Part shown: positions 43,067 through 50,713 of the stretch, one piece after another
Layout of the letters: each line of letters opens with the position of its first letter
Numbering within the stretch: the stretch's first letter is position 1
Assembly: GCA_041653935.1 (NCBI GenBank)
Contig: JBAZEO010000001.1
Location: forward strand, 186,001 to 250,000
Origin: JAYEHL01 sp041653935
GTDB lineage: Bacteria; Chloroflexota; Dehalococcoidia; E44-bin15
Reading direction: 5' to 3'
DNA length: 64,000 bases
The notes under the pieces: generated by a model
Databases searched by the model: none
Told to the model about the DNA's origin: nothing
What the model saw: the letters and a program-made list of their open reading frames with translations, nothing else
Translations under genes and position numbers: made by a program

Positions 43067-43093
43067 ACACATTAATTGAATTAATTAGTGTGT
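43067..43093 (+). other. AT-rich hairpin between rpsJ and rplC
   Basis: ACACATTAATT and AATTAGTGTGT form an 11-bp stem with one G-T type mismatch and a 5-base loop. It is the largest gap (80 bases) in the ribosomal block apart from the ABC remnant. It lacks a T-run and could be a processing or attenuation site, or chance in AT-rich DNA. Confidence 0.35.
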
Positions 43094-43137
43094 GAATATG
43101 TATCTATAAAGATAATGTTAAAGAGAAGTGTAAAGAA

Positions 43138-43878
43138 ATGATAAACGGAATTATCGGGCGCAAAAAAGGGATGGCTCAGCTATATAACGAGGATCGTACT
43201 GTCGTAGAAGTCACCGCTATCGAAGCTGGTCCTTGTTTTATAACTCAAGTAAAGCGGGCTGAAAAAGAAGGATATAATGCTGTTCAGCTTGGATTCGGTG
43301 ATACTAAGCGGCTTACTCAGCCGGAAAAGGGACATCTCAAAAAGACAGGGAATCTTAAATATCTTAGAGAGTTTCGTTTGGATGACGTTGCTGCCTTAGA
43401 GGTTGGTCAAAAAGTGGATGTAAGCGTTTTCAAGCCTGGAGATATCGTAGATGTAATCGGGATATCAAAGGGGAGAGGTTTTGCCGGAGGTGTAAAACGG
43501 CATCATTTCAGTGGTGGACCTAAAACTCACGGTCAATCAGATCGCCATCGTGCGCCGGGAGCGATAGGCTCTACAACATTCCCAGGGAGGGTCTGGAAAG
43601 GTTTGCGCATGGCAGGCCACATGGGGAATGCGCGTGCTACAGTGCGTGGTCTCAAGGTAGTAGAGGCGAATACAGAGAAGAACCTATTATTGCTTCGCGG
43701 AGCTGTTCCAGGAGCAAAGGATGGCATCCTCATTGTGAAGAAATCAATGATAGCAGCCCGTGGTCCTGTACCTTCTACCGATAAGAAAAAGGAAGCAAGC
43801 ACAGATAAGAACAAAGAAACAAGTACCAATAAGAATAAGACAGTCAGTACCGATAAGAATAAGGAAGCAAGTGCTTAG
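43138..43878 (+). CDS. rplC: 50S ribosomal protein L3 with a tandem-repeat C-terminal tail
   Basis: One of the first proteins in 50S assembly. Residues 1-205 are ordinary L3: IIGRKKGMAQLYNEDRTV, GFAGGVKRHHFSGGPKTHGQ, HRAPGAIGSTTFPGRVWKG and NLLLLRGAVPGAKDGILIVKKS. L3 normally ends near here, but this one has about 35 more residues. They include four 8-residue repeats of STDKNKEA type (213-244), encoded by a 24-bp tandem repeat at 43774-43869. The stop at 43876 immediately abuts the ABC-ATPase remnant. The tail probably arose with that rearrangement. The ribosome-binding site is weak. Confidence 0.93.
   Translation: MINGIIGRKKGMAQLYNEDRTVVEVTAIEAGPCFITQVKRAEKEGYNAVQLGFGDTKRLTQPEKGHLKKTGNLKYLREFRLDDVAALEVGQKVDVSVFKPGDIVDVIGISKGRGFAGGVKRHHFSGGPKTHGQSDRHRAPGAIGSTTFPGRVWKGLRMAGHMGNARATVRGLKVVEANTEKNLLLLRGAVPGAKDGILIVKKSMIAARGPVPSTDKKKEASTDKNKETSTNKNKTVSTDKNKEASA
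43774..43869 (+). repeat. 24-bp tandem repeat, four units, inside the 3' end of rplC
   Basis: Four consecutive units encode STDKKKEA, STDKNKET, STNKNKTV and STDKNKEA. Period 24 bp and in frame. Units 1, 2 and 4 are closest. It creates a lysine-rich hydrophilic tail on L3 and lies directly before a pseudogene. Confidence 0.75.
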
Positions 43879-43879
43879 A

Positions 43880-44293
43880 TTTTCAATTTACCTTGTGGCG
43901 ATTTTGAGCGCTTTGCAAAATGTGCTTATGCCAGTATTGCCAATCAGTAGTAATAAGAGGTATCATATGAGGGCTGTGCGGCTTTTAAAGCTAGTTGGCT
44001 TGAAAGACCGCCTGCACCACAAGCCTGGTGAGCTTTCCGGTGGAGAGCAGCAGAGAGTAGCTATAGCTCGTTCGCTTATAGTGAATCCGAGTGCAATGCT
44101 AGCTGATGAGCCAACCGGCAATTGAGACACCAAGACCAGTGCAGAGATTATAGATATTATGTTGTGTGTAAATATAAAGAATAAGCAGACATTTATTGTA
44201 GTGACTCATAACCGCAGGTTAGCTGAGAAGACGGAGAGAGTTTTATATCTTTGTGATGGTAGACTGTCCAGCGTCTGCCCGGAGGGTTTTTAA
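43880..44293 (+). pseudogene. Remnant of an ABC-transporter ATPase (LolD/MacB type), 5'-truncated with in-frame TGA
   Basis: From 43880 the frame reads FSIYLVAILSALQNVLMPV, like the Q-loop region of LolD/MacB ATPases, with the Q-loop Gln apparently lost. Then come VGLKDRLHHKPGELSGGEQQ and RVAIARSLI (signature motif) and the Walker B ADEPTGN. A TGA follows at 44123-44125 where the family has Leu before DTKT. The same frame continues with DTKTSAEIIDIM, the H-loop IVVTHNRRLAEK and LCDGRL, to a TAA at 44291. Walker A and about 80 N-terminal residues are missing. One substitution (TTA to TGA) explains the stop. No permease partner is nearby. It cannot be a working ATPase and must be a decayed insertion. 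Confidence 0.85.
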
Positions 44294-44294
44294 G

Positions 44295-44945
44295 GTGGTA
44301 CAGGTTCCGGTTCACAATTCTTTGGGTAAGGTTATAGATAATATTGAACTAAGCGATGAAGTTTTTGGTATTCCTATGAATTCTGCTGTGGTGCACCAGG
44401 CGATGCTTAGACAGAATGCCAATGCACGACAAGGTACAGTTGGTGTTAAGACTCGAGGACAGGTGTCCGGTGGTGGTAAGAAGCCCTATAAGCAAAAGGG
44501 TACCGGTCGTGCACGGCGCGGCAGCTCTCGCTCTCCGTTAATGAGAGGTGGTGGTATTGTTTTTGGTCCGCAGGCCAGGAGCTATAGGCAGGGGATGCCG
44601 AGAAAAATGAGAAGGCTTGCCTTAAGATGCGTTCTGTCCTGCAAGGTATCGGACGGCGAGATCAAGATAATAGATAAATTGTCTTTTGGTGAACCAAATA
44701 CAAAAGAGATAGCCGGTATTGTTAAGGCGTTAGATTTAGGCCCTTCGCTTATGATAATTACTGATGAACCTGACGGAAATGTATATAAGTCGGCAAGAAA
44801 TTTAGATGGAGCAGATGTTCTGCCTGCGTATATGCTGAATGTGGGGGCTTTACTTACTCATCGCCAGGTGTTAGTTTCATTGCCGGCAATAAGGAAAATA
44901 GACGAGATTTGGAAACCATCAGCGAAAGAGCCTGTAAAGGTATAA
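44295..44945 (+). CDS. rplD: 50S ribosomal protein L4
   Basis: 216 residues with L4 hallmarks: GIPMNSAVVHQAMLRQNANAR, the exit-tunnel loop TKTRGQVSGGGKKPYKQKGT written here as VKTRGQVSGGGKKPYKQKGT, GRARRGSSRSPLMRGGGIVFGP and VNVGALLTHRQVLVSLPA near the end. A GTG at 44295 is chosen as start because GGAGG (44281-44285) lies ten bases upstream, inside the last codons of the ABC remnant, and L4 homology begins there. In E. coli L4 represses the S10 operon. The remnant has not removed its ribosome-binding site. Confidence 0.95.
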   Translation: MVQVPVHNSLGKVIDNIELSDEVFGIPMNSAVVHQAMLRQNANARQGTVGVKTRGQVSGGGKKPYKQKGTGRARRGSSRSPLMRGGGIVFGPQARSYRQGMPRKMRRLALRCVLSCKVSDGEIKIIDKLSFGEPNTKEIAGIVKALDLGPSLMIITDEPDGNVYKSARNLDGADVLPAYMLNVGALLTHRQVLVSLPAIRKIDEIWKPSAKEPVKV

Positions 44946-44954
44946 GGATAGATC

Positions 44955-45239
44955 ATGCAGATACTAGAAATACTGAAACGTCCGGTTATTACTGAGAAAA
45001 GTACTTCACAACAAGAGAAGTTCATATATACATTTGAAGTAACTAAAGGCGCTAGTAAACAGCAGATAAAAGAAGCGGTTGAACAGGCATTTAAAGTTAA
45101 TGTTATCAATGTGAATGTGATTACAATGCCTGCTAAGTGGAGGGGGCCAGGGAGGAGAAAGAGTCAGGTTTCTCCTTGGAAAAAAGCGATAGTTACTATT
45201 AATCAGGGGCAGAAGATAGAGTACTTTGAGGGAGTTTAA
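44955..45239 (+). CDS. rplW: 50S ribosomal protein L23
   Basis: Protein at the tunnel exit that docks SRP and trigger factor. 94 residues with ILKRPVITEKSTSQQEKFIY, FEVTKGASKQQIKEAVEQAF, VNVINVNVITMPAKWRGPGR and ATVTINQGQKIEYFEG-like end (KAIVTINQGQKIEYFEGV). An AAGGAT sequence precedes the ATG. It lies nine bases after rplD. Confidence 0.95.
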   Translation: MQILEILKRPVITEKSTSQQEKFIYTFEVTKGASKQQIKEAVEQAFKVNVINVNVITMPAKWRGPGRRKSQVSPWKKAIVTINQGQKIEYFEGV

Positions 45240-45249
45240 GGAGAAATAA

Positions 45250-46080
45250 GTGCCTATTAAAGAATATAAACCTACATCGCCTGGGCGCAGAGGCATGACA
45301 GGCTCTACATTTGAGGAAATAACTAAGTGGAGTCCGGAGAAATCTTTAGTAAGTCCCCTCAAGAGTAAAGGTGGGCGGAATAATCAGGGGCGGATAACAG
45401 TTCGTCATCGTGGCGGTGGTGCTAAGCGGATGTATCGCACCATTGACTTTAAACGTGATAAGCGAGATATGACTGGGGAAGTAATTGCAATTGAATATGA
45501 TCCGAATCGCTCATCGAGGATTGCTCTTATCCAGTACACTGATGGTGAGCGTCGGTATATTCTTTCACCTATAGGATTAAAAGTGGGCGATAAAATCATA
45601 GCGGGTGAAAAAGCAGAAATGAAGGTGGGGCATTGCATGCCTCTTAAATCGATACCGACGGGCACGTCTATACATAATATCGAGATGTCTGTTGGAAAAG
45701 GTGGACAGCTTGTTAGAAGTGCCGGAGCGGTTGCCCAGCTTATGGCCAAAGAGGGTGACTATGCTCTAATCCGCATGCCGTCGTCGGAATTAAGAAAGAT
45801 ACGTTTGGAATGTTATGCTACTATAGGACAAATAGGTAATGTAGATCATCAGCACATAAAACTTGGTAAAGCAGGTAGAAAGAGACATATGGGCATTCGT
45901 CCCACTGTGCGCGGCTCTGCTATGACTCCCAGGGATCATCCACATGGTGGAGGGGAAGGTCGAAGCCCGATAGGAATGCCTGGGCCGAAGACTCCATGGG
46001 GCAAGCCGGCATTAGGGTATATTACTCGAAAGAATAAGCGCACTGATAATATGATTGTTAAACGAAGGAATAAGAAATAA
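45250..46080 (+). CDS. rplB: 50S ribosomal protein L2
   Basis: Peptidyl-transferase-centre protein. 276 residues, family length, with YKPTSPGRRGMTGSTFEEIT, GGRNNQGRITVRHRGGGAKR, LEDYDP-type turn EYDPNRSSRIALI, GKAGRKRHMGIRPTVRGSAM, and the conserved DHPHGGGEGRSPIG with the catalytic-site His. A GTG start with AAGGAG seven bases upstream. Confidence 0.97.
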   Translation: MPIKEYKPTSPGRRGMTGSTFEEITKWSPEKSLVSPLKSKGGRNNQGRITVRHRGGGAKRMYRTIDFKRDKRDMTGEVIAIEYDPNRSSRIALIQYTDGERRYILSPIGLKVGDKIIAGEKAEMKVGHCMPLKSIPTGTSIHNIEMSVGKGGQLVRSAGAVAQLMAKEGDYALIRMPSSELRKIRLECYATIGQIGNVDHQHIKLGKAGRKRHMGIRPTVRGSAMTPRDHPHGGGEGRSPIGMPGPKTPWGKPALGYITRKNKRTDNMIVKRRNKK

Positions 46081-46114
46081 CACAGGTAAATGGGGTTCAG
46101 AAGAGGTCAATTAA

Positions 46115-46414
46115 ATGTCAAGATCCACTAAAAAAGGTCCGTTTATTGCAGCGCACTTACTAAAAAAGGTGGAAGCGCTTAATAAATCAGGGGAAAAGGT
46201 AGTTATCAAGACTTGGTCGCGAGCCTCGACGATTATTCCTGATATGCTAGGCCATACAATAGCCGTACATGACGGCAGGAGACATGTGCCAATATTTATT
46301 ACTGAGAATATGGTAGGGCACAAACTTGGAGAATTTGCATTTACTAGGACGTTTAGAGGACATTCAGGTAGTAAGGTGGAAAAAGTAACTGTAGTGAAGA
46401 AGGCGACACAATAA
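46115..46414 (+). CDS. rpsS: 30S ribosomal protein S19
   Basis: 99 residues with the N-terminal RSTKKGPFIAAHLLKKVEAL, IKTWSRASTIIPDMLGHTIA, VHDGRRHVPIFITENMVGHK and LGEFAFTRTFRGHSG. Slightly longer C-terminus than E. coli (KVEKVTVVKKATQ). It begins 34 bases after rplB with a GAAGAGG ribosome-binding site. Confidence 0.96.
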   Translation: MSRSTKKGPFIAAHLLKKVEALNKSGEKVVIKTWSRASTIIPDMLGHTIAVHDGRRHVPIFITENMVGHKLGEFAFTRTFRGHSGSKVEKVTVVKKATQ

Positions 46415-46419
46415 GTGTT

Positions 46420-46755
46420 ATGGAAGTAAAAGCTATTTCGAAAAATATACGAACATCACCTCGAAAGCTGCGGTTGATAGCAGATTTAGTAAGGGGTAAG
46501 AAGGTTGACGATGCCTTGACTATCTTGAAATTCTTACCATCGCCGTCGGCGCAGTCTGTAGCTAAGACAGTTAAGTCAGCTGCAGCGAATGCGGAAAATA
46601 ATTATGAGATGACCCCATCGGGCTTGAAGATCGCTAATATTCTAGTCGATGAGGGCCGTACTATGAAGCGATTTCGTGCAGGACCTAGAGGTAGGGTGAA
46701 ACCTATCTTAAAACGTTCTAGCCACATAACCGTCATAGTTAAAGAGGAGGAATGA
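46420..46755 (+). CDS. rplV: 50S ribosomal protein L22
   Basis: 111 residues. KAISKNIRTSPRKLRLIADL and VRGKKVDDALTILKFLPS begin it, then the tunnel hairpin, and FRAGPRGRVKPILKRSSHIT near the end, typical of L22. It starts five bases after rpsS and its last codons contain the GAGGAGG that serves rpsC. Confidence 0.96.
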   Translation: MEVKAISKNIRTSPRKLRLIADLVRGKKVDDALTILKFLPSPSAQSVAKTVKSAAANAENNYEMTPSGLKIANILVDEGRTMKRFRAGPRGRVKPILKRSSHITVIVKEEE

Positions 46756-47868
46756 TTGGGCCAGAAGGTACATCCAGTAGGCTTTAGGTTAGGCATAACA
46801 AAAGACTGGCAGTCAAGATGGTATGCTGATAAGCATTATACTGAAATGCTTCAAGAGGACCTGCGTATCAGGAATGTTATTGCATCTAAGTATAAAGATG
46901 ATGACATTGCCCGGGTTGAGATAGAACGCACGTCGAATCAAGTGACGGTTACCGTTCATACATCCAGACCTGGTATCGTTATCGGCCGAGGCGGCCAGCG
47001 TGTTGATGAAACAAGATCATTATTGGAGCAGATCGCTGGTAAGCGTGTTAGGCTTAATATACAGGAAGTATCACAACCGGAGCTGGATGCATGCCTTGTG
47101 GCTAGGAGTATAGCACAACAAATGGAGCGCCGCATTTCTCATAGGAGAGCGATGAAGCAGGCTATATTCCGGGCGATGGAAAGAGGGGCACAGGGAATAA
47201 AAATATGCTGTGCTGGAAGGGTGGGAAGTTCTGAATACGCGAGGACTGAGAAGCTTCACGAAGGAAGAGTCCCGCTTCATACCTTGCGTGCTGATATAGA
47301 TTACGCTACTGCAACAGCACATACCTCTTTGGGAACAATAGGTGTGAAGGTTTATATTTATAAAGGTGATATCATTCCAGAATATGAGAAATTTGAAGCA
47401 GATGCTGCTACAGCACTTAGTAATAAAGGACCACTAACAACGGAAGAAAAAGCTGAAGGGGCTATAGTTAACGCAAAAGCAAAAGCTGTTGAATTAGTTG
47501 GAGCGACAGATAAACCTGTAGAATTAGTAATCTCAGAAGAACATGGAAGTTCAAAAGATGTAGCACCTGTTGATGGAAAAGATAAACCAGCGGTAGAGGG
47601 ATCGGCATCAAAGAGTCGTCCTAAAGTAAGAACAAGAGCAAAGTCTGTAAGTACTACACCTGAGATAAAGGCGGAGAAAGAAGAGAAACCTAAAACAAGG
47701 GGTAAAGCTAAAGATAAATCGAAGACGGGTGTTGGTGAGTCTTCAGATATTGGTGCTACTGCAGTGATTTCAGACGTAGTAATATCTGAAAAAGAGCAAA
47801 AAGAAAGCAAACCAAAATCAAAGGCTAAAACTAAAGCTGATGCGGAAAAGGAATCTGGTAAGGATTAA
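46756..47868 (+). CDS. rpsC: 30S ribosomal protein S3 with a long C-terminal extension
   Basis: Residues 1-210 are canonical S3: GQKVHPVGFRLGITKDWQSR, KH domain with RPGIVIGRGGQRVDETR, IAQQMERRISHRRAMKQAI, GRVGSSEYARTEKLHEGRVP and GTIGVKVYIYKGDIIPEYE. About 150 further residues follow, against roughly 20-30 in E. coli. They are an acidic/Ala-rich stretch and then a Lys/Ser/Thr-rich tail (KTRGKAKDKSKTG, KPKSKAKTKADAEKESGKD). The tail looks disordered. A TTG start directly after the rplV stop with GAGGAGG six bases upstream. Confidence 0.94.
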   Translation: MGQKVHPVGFRLGITKDWQSRWYADKHYTEMLQEDLRIRNVIASKYKDDDIARVEIERTSNQVTVTVHTSRPGIVIGRGGQRVDETRSLLEQIAGKRVRLNIQEVSQPELDACLVARSIAQQMERRISHRRAMKQAIFRAMERGAQGIKICCAGRVGSSEYARTEKLHEGRVPLHTLRADIDYATATAHTSLGTIGVKVYIYKGDIIPEYEKFEADAATALSNKGPLTTEEKAEGAIVNAKAKAVELVGATDKPVELVISEEHGSSKDVAPVDGKDKPAVEGSASKSRPKVRTRAKSVSTTPEIKAEKEEKPKTRGKAKDKSKTGVGESSDIGATAVISDVVISEKEQKESKPKSKAKTKADAEKESGKD

Positions 47869-47915
47869 TTAGCCGAGCAATATAATCGGTTATTCGCTGA
47901 ACGAGGAAAAGTATA

Positions 47916-48338
47916 ATGTTACAGCCTAAACGAGTTAAACATAGAAAGCAGAGTCGCGGGAGAAGGACAGGCCGGGCTATGGCGGGGAATACCGTAGCCT
48001 TTGGTGAATATGGACTTCAAGCTCAAGGTGCTTGTTTCCTTACAGCGCGGCAGATAGAAGCGGCAAGACGTGCGATCATTCGTTACGTGCGAAGAGGCGG
48101 TAAGTTATGGATTCGTGTATTCCCAGATAAGCCTGTTACTTTGAAACCAGCGGAAACCCGCATGGGGAGTGGGAAAGGGAATGTTGATCATTGGGTCTGT
48201 GTGACAAAACCGGGCAGGATGTTATTTGAAATCGCTGGCATCAAAGAAGAATCAGCGAAAGAGGCGATGCGATTAGCATCTCATAAATTACCTATACCCA
48301 CAAGATTTGTGCGTAGAGACGCAGATATCGTGGAATAG
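47916..48338 (+). CDS. rplP: 50S ribosomal protein L16
   Basis: 140 residues with MLQPKRVKHRKQSRGRRTGR, GLQAQGACFLTARQIEAARR, IRYVRRGGKLWIRVFPDKPV and the loop TRMGSGKGNVDHWV, which reaches the A site. Family length. It lies 47 bases after the extended rpsC, the gap being AT-rich and without structure. GAGGAAAAG serves as ribosome-binding site. Confidence 0.97.
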   Translation: MLQPKRVKHRKQSRGRRTGRAMAGNTVAFGEYGLQAQGACFLTARQIEAARRAIIRYVRRGGKLWIRVFPDKPVTLKPAETRMGSGKGNVDHWVCVTKPGRMLFEIAGIKEESAKEAMRLASHKLPIPTRFVRRDADIVE

Positions 48339-48350
48339 AGGGGGCTTAGG

Positions 48351-48542
48351 TTGAAAGTTACGGAAATTCGCGCTTTAAATACTGACGAACTTAAGAAAAA
48401 ACTCGATGAGTCGTATCGAGAGCTGTTCAATTTAAGATTTCGTCTTGCTACCAAGCAGCTTGGTAATTATCATGAAATACGAAATGTCAGGAAAAAAATA
48501 GCTAAAATCAAGACAGTAATGAGGGAGCAGGAATTACAGTAG
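48351..48542 (+). CDS. rpmC: 50S ribosomal protein L29
   Basis: 63 residues forming the two-helix L29 fold: EIRALNTDELKKKLDESYRE, LFNLRFRLATKQLGNYHEIR and NVRKKIAKIKTVMREQEL. A TTG start with a GAGGGGGC stretch upstream. Confidence 0.95.
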   Translation: MKVTEIRALNTDELKKKLDESYRELFNLRFRLATKQLGNYHEIRNVRKKIAKIKTVMREQELQ

Positions 48543-48557
48543 AGGAGTAATTTTACA

Positions 48558-48827
48558 TTGGTTACAGAGACCAGAAAAAACAAAAAGAAGAAAATAGGGC
48601 GTGTCGTAAGCAATAAGATGGTAAAGACCGTCGTTGTTATGGTTGAGTACTATATACCTCATCGCCTTTACAATAAACGTGTAAGACATTTAAGTAAATT
48701 CAAAGCTCACGATGAACAGAATGCCTGTAAAATAGGTGATGTAGTATCAATAGAAGAAACTAGGCCTCTTTCAAAAGATAAACGTTGGAAGGTGGTCGAG
48801 ATATTATCTAAAGGTGATTCACAATGA
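48558..48827 (+). CDS. rpsQ: 30S ribosomal protein S17
   Basis: 89 residues with an OB fold: KKIGRVVSNKMVKTVVVMVE, HRLYNKRVRHLSKFKAHDE, QNACKIGDVVSIEETRPLSK and DKRWKVVEIL. A TTG start, GAGGAG about ten bases upstream. The stop overlaps the rplN start by four bases. Confidence 0.95.
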   Translation: MVTETRKNKKKKIGRVVSNKMVKTVVVMVEYYIPHRLYNKRVRHLSKFKAHDEQNACKIGDVVSIEETRPLSKDKRWKVVEILSKGDSQ

Positions 48828-49192
48828 TTATGCCTCAAACCAGGTTAAAAGTTGCAGATAACACCGGCGCTAAAACTATCATGTGTATACATGTACCTGG
48901 TGGAACTCGCAAAAAGTATGCTCGTGTGGGCGATATAATTGTCGCTTGCGTTAAAGAAGCACAAACGGGAGGCACTGTCAAAATGCATGAGGTAGTACGA
49001 GCAGTTGTTGTTCGAACAGCAAAGCAGTACAGGCGTCCGGATGGTTCGTATATAAGATTTGATGATAATGCTGCGGTTATACTTGATGAAAAGAACAATC
49101 CGAAGGGCACTCGCATTTTCGGTCCGGTGGCACATGAATTAAGACAGAAAAACTTTATGAAGATTTTATCACTAGCACCAGAGGTTCTTTAA
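48824..49192 (+). CDS. rplN: 50S ribosomal protein L14
   Basis: 122 residues, family length, with MPQTRLKVADNTGAKTIMCI, ARVGDIIVACVKEAQTGG, VRTAKQYRRPDGSYIRFDDN and AAVILDEKNNPKGTRIFGPV. The ATGA overlap with rpsQ suggests coupling; MIMPQ start, with an internal ATG two codons later as the alternative. Confidence 0.96.
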   Translation: MIMPQTRLKVADNTGAKTIMCIHVPGGTRKKYARVGDIIVACVKEAQTGGTVKMHEVVRAVVVRTAKQYRRPDGSYIRFDDNAAVILDEKNNPKGTRIFGPVAHELRQKNFMKILSLAPEVL

Positions 49193-49193
49193 T

Positions 49194-49505
49194 ATGAAGA
49201 TTAGAAAAGAAGATACGGTTCTGGTAATAGTTGGAAAAGATAAGGGCAAGAAGGGTAAAATACGTCAGATAATGCCTAAAGATAATGTATTGATTGTTGA
49301 GGGCGTTAATGTGATTAAGCGTCATATGAAGCCAAGGGCACAGGCTAGACAGGCCGGTATTATTGAGCGGGAGGCACCTGTGCAAGTTTCCAATGTTATG
49401 CTGATATGTCCGAAGTGCGGCAAGCCGGTTCGTATTCGATCAAAAATCCTCGAGGACGGCAAGCGGGTTAGAGTATGCGGGAAATGCGACGAGGTGATTA
49501 ACTAA
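49194..49505 (+). CDS. rplX: 50S ribosomal protein L24
   Basis: 103 residues with the KOW motif (VIVGKDKGKKGKIRQIM, about 11-27), VEGVNVIKRHMKP and a C-terminal CPKCGKPVRI...CGKCDEVI zinc-ribbon-like pair of CxxC motifs. It begins one base after rplN and overlaps rplE by one base. Confidence 0.96.
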   Translation: MKIRKEDTVLVIVGKDKGKKGKIRQIMPKDNVLIVEGVNVIKRHMKPRAQARQAGIIEREAPVQVSNVMLICPKCGKPVRIRSKILEDGKRVRVCGKCDEVIN

Positions 49506-50044
49506 TGGCTCGTTTGAAAGAAAAATACCAGCAGGAAATATTGCCTGCCCTGATGAAGGAATTTAAATATACCAGCGTTATGCAGGCACCGAGGGTGGTT
49601 AAAGTGGTGATTAATATCGGTATGGGAGAGGCGATACAGCATGCTCCAGCCATGGATGCCGCGCAGCAGGATATGGCAGCGATCTCTGGTCAACATCCTG
49701 TGATAACAAAGGCTCGGAAGTCCATTGCCACTTTTAAGCTGCGTCAGGGTATGCCCATCGGTGTTATGGTCACTTTGCGTGGTAAACGAATGTACGAATT
49801 CCTTGATAAGCTTATTAGTGTTGCTTTGCCTCGTATACGTGACTTCCAGGGATTAAATCGAAAAGCTTTTGATGGTATGGGAAATTATACTCTTGGACTA
49901 AAGGATCAGACGATATTCCCTGAGATTTCATATGATAAGGTTGATAAGGTAAGGGGATTGGAGATATGTATTGTTACAACTGCACGTAACAATGCGGAAG
50001 GTCTCAGGCTTTTCGAACTTATGGGAATGCCGTTCTCTCGGTGA
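49505..50044 (+). CDS. rplE: 50S ribosomal protein L5
   Basis: 5S rRNA-binding protein of 179 residues with RVVKVVINIGMGEAIQ, QHPVITKARKSIATFKLRQG, PIGVMVTLRGKRMYEFLDKL, FQGLNRKAFDGMGNYTLGLK and TTARNNAEGLRLFELMGMPF. The TAATG junction with rplX implies coupling. Confidence 0.97.
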   Translation: MARLKEKYQQEILPALMKEFKYTSVMQAPRVVKVVINIGMGEAIQHAPAMDAAQQDMAAISGQHPVITKARKSIATFKLRQGMPIGVMVTLRGKRMYEFLDKLISVALPRIRDFQGLNRKAFDGMGNYTLGLKDQTIFPEISYDKVDKVRGLEICIVTTARNNAEGLRLFELMGMPFSR

Positions 50045-50076
50045 TAACTGTAGTGAAAGAGGCTTGTTTATAAGAT

Positions 50077-50262
50077 ATGGCTAAAGTATCAAGGATTGTT
50101 AAAGCGCGAAGAACGCCAAAATTTCAGGTGAGACAGAAGAATCGATGCCAATTGTGTGGTCGGTCGAGGGGATATATACGTATGTTTGGGCTGTGCCGTA
50201 TATGTTTCCGTATGCTGGCGCTTGAAGGAAAGATTCCTGGCGTTAGAAAATCCAGTTGGTGA
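50077..50262 (+). CDS. rpsZ: 30S ribosomal protein S14, zinc type
   Basis: 61 residues, the short zinc form: CQLCGRSRGYIRMFGLCRIC gives C-x2-C-x12-C-x2-C, then FRMLALEGKIPGVRKSSW. A zinc-independent paralog is not in the window. GAGGCTTG precedes the ATG at a usable distance. Confidence 0.96.
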   Translation: MAKVSRIVKARRTPKFQVRQKNRCQLCGRSRGYIRMFGLCRICFRMLALEGKIPGVRKSSW

Positions 50263-50305
50263 TATGTTGTTTACGTACAATAAATTGTTTTTGTAAAGGT
50301 TGATT

Positions 50306-50701
50306 ATGGTTACAGATCCGATTGCTGATATGTTAACAAGAATTAGGAATGCTACGATGGTGAGGCATGATTTTGTACTTGTGCCTTTATCGAAGCTAAA
50401 GCTTGCTGTTGCTAAGATATTACGGGATGAAGGCTTCATAAAAGAATATGAAGTAGTTAAAGGCAAGCAACAGAGGGTGATTAAAATATATTTGAAGTAT
50501 ACAGATAAAAAAGAGTCTGTCATTGAAGGATTGCAAAGGGTCTCTAAACCTGGCCTAAGAGTATATGTTTCTAAATCTGAAATACCGCGCGTTTATGGCG
50601 GATTAGGGATGGCGATTCTGTCTACACCAAAGGGAATTATTTCAGGTAAGAAGGCGTGGCAAGAGGGTGTAGGTGGGGAACTCATTTGCTTTGTATGGTA
50701 A
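50306..50701 (+). CDS. rpsH: 30S ribosomal protein S8
   Basis: 131 residues with TDPIADMLTRIRNATMVRHD, VPLSKLKLAVAKILRDEGFI, SKPGLRVYVSKSEIPRVYGG and the conserved LGMAILSTPKGIISGKKAWQ ending in ELICFVW. The ATG at 50306 has AAAGG seven bases upstream; a TTG two codons earlier is less likely. S8 is the spc-operon repressor in E. coli. Confidence 0.96.
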   Translation: MVTDPIADMLTRIRNATMVRHDFVLVPLSKLKLAVAKILRDEGFIKEYEVVKGKQQRVIKIYLKYTDKKESVIEGLQRVSKPGLRVYVSKSEIPRVYGGLGMAILSTPKGIISGKKAWQEGVGGELICFVW

Positions 50702-50713
50702 GGGAGGAAGATA

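Noticed and set aside
44123..44125. Recoding of the in-frame TGA (selenocysteine or Trp) in the ABC remnant
   Set aside because: The product would still lack Walker A, the family has Leu there, and no recoding element is visible. Pseudogene is simpler.
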